Shown here one piece after another: positions 61,422 through 64,000 of a stretch of DNA of 64,000 nucleotides. Within the stretch, counting starts at the first letter, position 1, and each line of letters starts with the position of its first letter. The notes under the pieces are model-generated. The model was not told where the DNA came from, ran no database searches, and saw only the letters and a program-made list of their open reading frames with translations. The DNA is taken from positions 1,178,001 to 1,242,000 of the forward strand of contig NZ_SOCE01000002.1 of the NCBI RefSeq assembly GCF_004365175.1. Reading direction: 5' to 3'. Origin of the DNA: Kribbella voronezhensis. Its GTDB lineage: Bacteria > Actinomycetota > Actinomycetes > Propionibacteriales > Kribbellaceae. Both the position numbers and the translations under genes were made by a program.

Positions 61422-62549
61422 ATGTCCTCACGTTCATTGCATCTTCAGGCTCCTGACGCCAGCGTTCTGCGTGCTCGGTTGGGGCGGGCGAAGGAGGCCG
61501 CGGCCGGTACCGGGCTGCTGATCGCGCCGGGCTCGGATCTGCGGTATCTGATCGGCCAGGCCGGCGGCTCGTTCGAACGCCTCACGACGCTCGTCATCCC
61601 GGCCGATGGCGATCCGGCGCTCGTCGTACCGAAGCTGGAGGCGCCCGGCTACGCCGACGTACCGACCGATGAGCTCGGGATCGAGATCCTCACCTGGGTC
61701 GACGGCGATGATCCGTACGCGGTGGCGGCGGCGCGGCTGCGTGGGTCAGAGCGGGTCGCGGTGAGCGACTTCACCCCTGCACTCCATGTCCTCGCCTTGC
61801 GGGCGGCGTTGCCCGGCGTCGACCAGGTGCTGGCCGGACCGATCGTGCGCGAACTGCGGATGCGCAAGGACGCAGCCGAGATCGAGGCGCTCCGCGAGGC
61901 GGGAGCAGCGATCGATCGCGTCCACGCCCGCGTCGGCGAATGGTTGCGGGCAGGCCGCACTGAAGCGGAGGTCGGAGCTGATATTGCCGCTGCGATCGTC
62001 GAGGAAGGGCACGAGCGGGCCGACTTCGTCATCGTCGGTAGTGGACCGAACGGAGCCAGTCCGCATCACGACGTGTCCGACCGGGTGATCGAGCCGGGCG
62101 ACGTCGTGGTGGTGGACATCGGCGGACCGATCGCGGCCGGGTACTTCTCGGACTCGACTCGCACGTATTCCGTTGGCGAGCCACGCGAGTCCGGCGTACT
62201 GGCGACCTACGCGGTCCTACAGGAGGCGCAGCAGGCGGCCGTCGACGCCGTGCGTCCGGGCGTCAACGCGGAGTCGATCGACCACGCCGCACGTCGGGTG
62301 ATCGCGGCTGCCGGGTTCGGGGAGTTGTTTATCCACAGGACCGGCCACGGGATCGGCCTCGACGTGCACGAAGAGCCGTACATTGTCAGTGGGAACGAGC
62401 TGATTCTCGAACCAGGCATGGCTTTCAGCGTCGAGCCAGGCATCTACTCCGACGGCAGATGGGGGGCACGAATCGAAGACATCGTGGTAGTCACAGACAC
62501 CGGCGTGGAGTCCTTCAACCAACGCCCGCACACCCTCACGATCGTCTGA
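61422..62549 (+). CDS. M24 family Xaa-Pro aminopeptidase
   Basis: The 375-residue protein has a creatinase-type N-domain. A pita-bread C-domain follows with all five metal ligands: Asp in VVVDIGGPIAAGYFSDSTRT (two Asp, ~residue 230-240), His in HRTGHGIGLDVHEEPY (~307), Glu in SVEPGIYSDG and Glu in GARIEDIVVV. It cleaves N-terminal residues next to proline. ATG 61422 follows a TAGTCT-like hexamer by six bases. The gene converges on glxA with a possible hairpin between them. Confidence 0.9.
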   Translation: MSSRSLHLQAPDASVLRARLGRAKEAAAGTGLLIAPGSDLRYLIGQAGGSFERLTTLVIPADGDPALVVPKLEAPGYADVPTDELGIEILTWVDGDDPYAVAAARLRGSERVAVSDFTPALHVLALRAALPGVDQVLAGPIVRELRMRKDAAEIEALREAGAAIDRVHARVGEWLRAGRTEAEVGADIAAAIVEEGHERADFVIVGSGPNGASPHHDVSDRVIEPGDVVVVDIGGPIAAGYFSDSTRTYSVGEPRESGVLATYAVLQEAQQAAVDAVRPGVNAESIDHAARRVIAAAGFGELFIHRTGHGIGLDVHEEPYIVSGNELILEPGMAFSVEPGIYSDGRWGARIEDIVVVTDTGVESFNQRPHTLTIV

Positions 62550-62564
62550 TTCCGTACTGCGGGT

Positions 62565-62593
62565 CGCGGGCCGGCGTGAGTGGTCAGCCCGCG
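62565..62593. terminator. Weak hairpin between the M24 and GlxA genes
   Basis: CGCGGGC (62565-62571) pairs with GCCCGCG (62587-62593) across a 15-base loop, overlapping the last codons of the GlxA gene. It has a short stem and no U-tract. Confidence 0.4.
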
Positions 62594-63573
62594 CGGAAGG
62601 TCTTGCGGTAGGCGAGGGGGGAGACGCCCAGTTCGGTGCGGAGGTGGTGGCGTAGCGACGCCGCCGTACCGAGGCCGGCCGATTCCGCAACGCGGTCGAC
62701 GGAGAGGTCAGTCGTCTCCAGCAAGTGGCACGCGTGGCGGACGCGTTGCTGCAGCAACCACGTGCCGGGGGACTGACCCGTCTCGGCTTTGAACCGTCGG
62801 CTGAACGTCCGCACGCTCATCCGCGCCTGCTCGGCCAACGTGGTGAGGCTCAGTTCCTGGTCGAGCCGTTCGAGCGCCCATGCCCGGGTCGGACTGGTTC
62901 CCTCGGTGCCCTCATCAGGCATCACCCGCTCGATGTACTGCGACTGCCCGCCGTCCCGCCACGGCGGTACGACGCAGTGCCGGGCTGAGCGATTCGCGAC
63001 CTCACTTCCGAAGTCGCGTCGGACGAGATGGAGGCAGAGGTCGACCCCGGCCGCCAAGCCGGCTGACGTGATGATGTCGCCGTCGTCGATGAAGAGGAGG
63101 TCCTCGTTGAGCAGCACCTTCGGATAGAGCGAGCGGAACAGGTCAGCGCGCTGCCAGTGTGTGGTCGCAGGCCGGCCGTCGAGCAACCCGGCCGCGGCGA
63201 GGACGAACGCGCCCGTACAGATCGAGGCGATCCGGGTCCCCGGACGGATCAGTGCGAGCGCTTCGGTGACCTCGTCCGGCAGCGTGCCCTCGTGCCGCGG
63301 CTGAGGGATGTACGTCCCCGGGACGATCACCGTGTCGGCCTCGGCCAGCGCCTCCATGCCGTAGTCGGGCACCAGCGAGAACCCGGCGGCCGAGCGGACG
63401 GGCGCCGTGGTCAGCCCGCAGATGCGCACGTCGTACAGGGGTGTGCCGTCGGAGCGGGTGGCGTTGCCGAAAACGGTCGGCGGGATGGTCAGGTCGAAGC
63501 CGACCACCGGTTCGAGAGCGAGCACGGCGATCCGGTGCGGCTTGACCGCACGGAGGTGGCTGGAGGAGGCCAT
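62584..63573 (-). CDS. GlxA family transcriptional regulator (DJ-1/PfpI plus AraC HTH)
   Basis: The ~329-residue protein has an N-terminal DJ-1/PfpI-like domain (RIAVLALEPVVGFDLTIPPT; Cys in IASICTGAFVLAAAGLL, ~residue 120). A C-terminal AraC DNA-binding domain follows (LTTLAEQARMSVRTFSRRFK; then VDRVAESAGLGTAASLRHHL). GlxA-type regulators sense small metabolites and control adjacent enzymes or exporters. Start codons at 63573, 63579 and 63591 are all possible; the first common residue of the fold is nearest 63573. It is divergent from an MFS gene across TTCCGG repeats. Confidence 0.85.
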   Translation of the reverse strand: MASSSHLRAVKPHRIAVLALEPVVGFDLTIPPTVFGNATRSDGTPLYDVRICGLTTAPVRSAAGFSLVPDYGMEALAEADTVIVPGTYIPQPRHEGTLPDEVTEALALIRPGTRIASICTGAFVLAAAGLLDGRPATTHWQRADLFRSLYPKVLLNEDLLFIDDGDIITSAGLAAGVDLCLHLVRRDFGSEVANRSARHCVVPPWRDGGQSQYIERVMPDEGTEGTSPTRAWALERLDQELSLTTLAEQARMSVRTFSRRFKAETGQSPGTWLLQQRVRHACHLLETTDLSVDRVAESAGLGTAASLRHHLRTELGVSPLAYRKTFRAG

Positions 63574-63582
63574 GGCCATATC

Positions 63583-63624
63583 TTGACACATGGTGGCATT
63601 CCGGCCACTGTTTCCGGACCGGAA
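63583..63624 (+). promoter_or_regulatory. MFS promoter with clustered TTCCGG operator
   Basis: A -35 TTGACA (63583-63588) and a -10 CACTGT (63606-63611) have an ideal 17-bp spacer. TTCCGG-A-CCGGAA (63612-63624) is a perfect 13-bp palindrome over the start-site region. More TTCCGG copies flank it (63599-63604 and 63626-63631). GlxA binding at these sites, activating or repressing both divergent genes, is the natural inference. Confidence 0.7.
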
Positions 63625-63643
63625 TTTCCGGCATCCTCGCCGG

Positions 63644-64000
63644 GTGACAGTGATTCTGGAGAAGAAGACCGCCCGGCTGCACCGCGCCTGGCCGGTCGCC
63701 GCCGTGGGTTTCATCACCTTGATCGGGGCCGCCGGCTTCCGTTCCGTGCCGAGTGTCCTGATCGATCCGCTGCACGAGGAGTTCGGCTGGTCGCACGCCA
63801 CGATCTCCGCCGCGGTGTCGATCAACCTGATGCTGTTCGGCCTGATCTCGCCGTTCGCGGCCGCGCTGATGGACAAGCTCGGCCTGCGCCGGGTCGTCAG
63901 CGCAGCGCTGGTGCTGATCGCACTCGGCAGCGGGCTCACCGTCTTCATGACTTCCTCCTGGCAACTGCTGCTGTGCTGGGGACTCCTCGTCGGCGTCGGC
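63644..64000 (+). CDS. MFS transporter, truncated by the window end
   Basis: The frame opens at GTG 63644 (GTG 63650 is an alternative) and runs to base 64000 without a stop, giving 119 codons. It begins (M)TVILEKKTARLHRAWPV. Hydrophobic segments (PVAAVGFITLIGAAG, ISAAVSINLMLFGLISPFAA and VVSAALVLIALGSGLTVF) with ALMDKLGLRRV between TM2 and TM3 match the MFS loop 2-3 pattern. EEFGWSHATISAAVSINLML resembles oxalate/formate-antiporter-like and Pht1-type carboxylate carriers. It starts under a promoter with TTCCGG operators and is divergent from the GlxA regulator. Confidence 0.8.
   Translation, partial: MTVILEKKTARLHRAWPVAAVGFITLIGAAGFRSVPSVLIDPLHEEFGWSHATISAAVSINLMLFGLISPFAAALMDKLGLRRVVSAALVLIALGSGLTVFMTSSWQLLLCWGLLVGVG

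Overview
This window is high-GC actinobacterial DNA. Start codons are mixed ATG/GTG/TTG, genes are often coupled by four-base ATGA/GTGA overlaps, and many genes show a -10-like hexamer 6-8 bases before the start codon (probable leaderless transcripts). Two F420-type LLM flavin enzymes, GlxA-type and LacI-type sugar regulators and several secreted glycan-active proteins point to a soil Nocardioidales-type organism. The codon style (frequent cgtac/gtact) resembles Kribbella, but that is inference. All genes look chromosomal. I see no rRNA, tRNA, CRISPR array, phage gene or transposase.

Layout. (1) 1-2499: 3' part of a secreted beta-helix/PKD-repeat protein. (2) 2572-13488: lipid catabolism, with a CaiB-type CoA-transferase/racemase plus acyl-CoA dehydrogenase operon and a thiolase plus FadB operon. 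A MerR regulator (9254-10033) lies just upstream of the second operon. Both operons start from almost identical MerR-type promoters (19-bp spacer carrying the same dyad), so they probably form one regulon. Between them lie a TetR/membrane-protein pair with three operators and a molybdoenzyme-flavoprotein-zinc-ribbon redox triad. (3) 14469-17580: a sugar ABC importer without its own ATPase. (4) 17766-21640: a PEBP-like protein and a coupled cobT-cobA/cysG-trmH operon. (5) 22437-28128: aldehyde dehydrogenase plus a second sugar ABC importer, a LacI regulator, and two LacI-type boxes ahead of the operon. (6) 28173-30242: a P-loop kinase, peptide deformylase and an LLM enzyme. (7) 30388-36999: a glycan or glycoconjugate cluster containing a radical SAM enzyme, a methyltransferase, an epimerase-aminotransferase fusion, an Alg14-like protein, an Alg13-methyltransferase fusion and a UDP-sugar epimerase/decarboxylase. 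(8) 37305-48909: an AAA ATPase, DinB, an SMP-30-like protein, DODA dioxygenase, LLM enzyme, cold-shock protein, an emfourin-like protease inhibitor, GH20 hexosaminidase, fructosamine kinase, VOC protein, haloacetate-dehalogenase-like hydrolase and a DJ-1/MarR pair. (9) 49506-57740: a discoidin/beta-helix secreted protein, HrpA helicase, VOC and UspA. (10) 57819-64000: acyl-CoA synthetase with SDR, a hydrolase, an M24 peptidase, and a divergent GlxA regulator/MFS pair cut by the window end.

The most interesting parts are the two-promoter MerR regulon, the glycan cluster with two unusual gene fusions, the redox triad, a lone emfourin gene translated from TTG, and three non-coding repeat families (17625-17758, 39311-39757, 56987-57325). 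Strong bidirectional hairpin terminators mark many convergent gene pairs.
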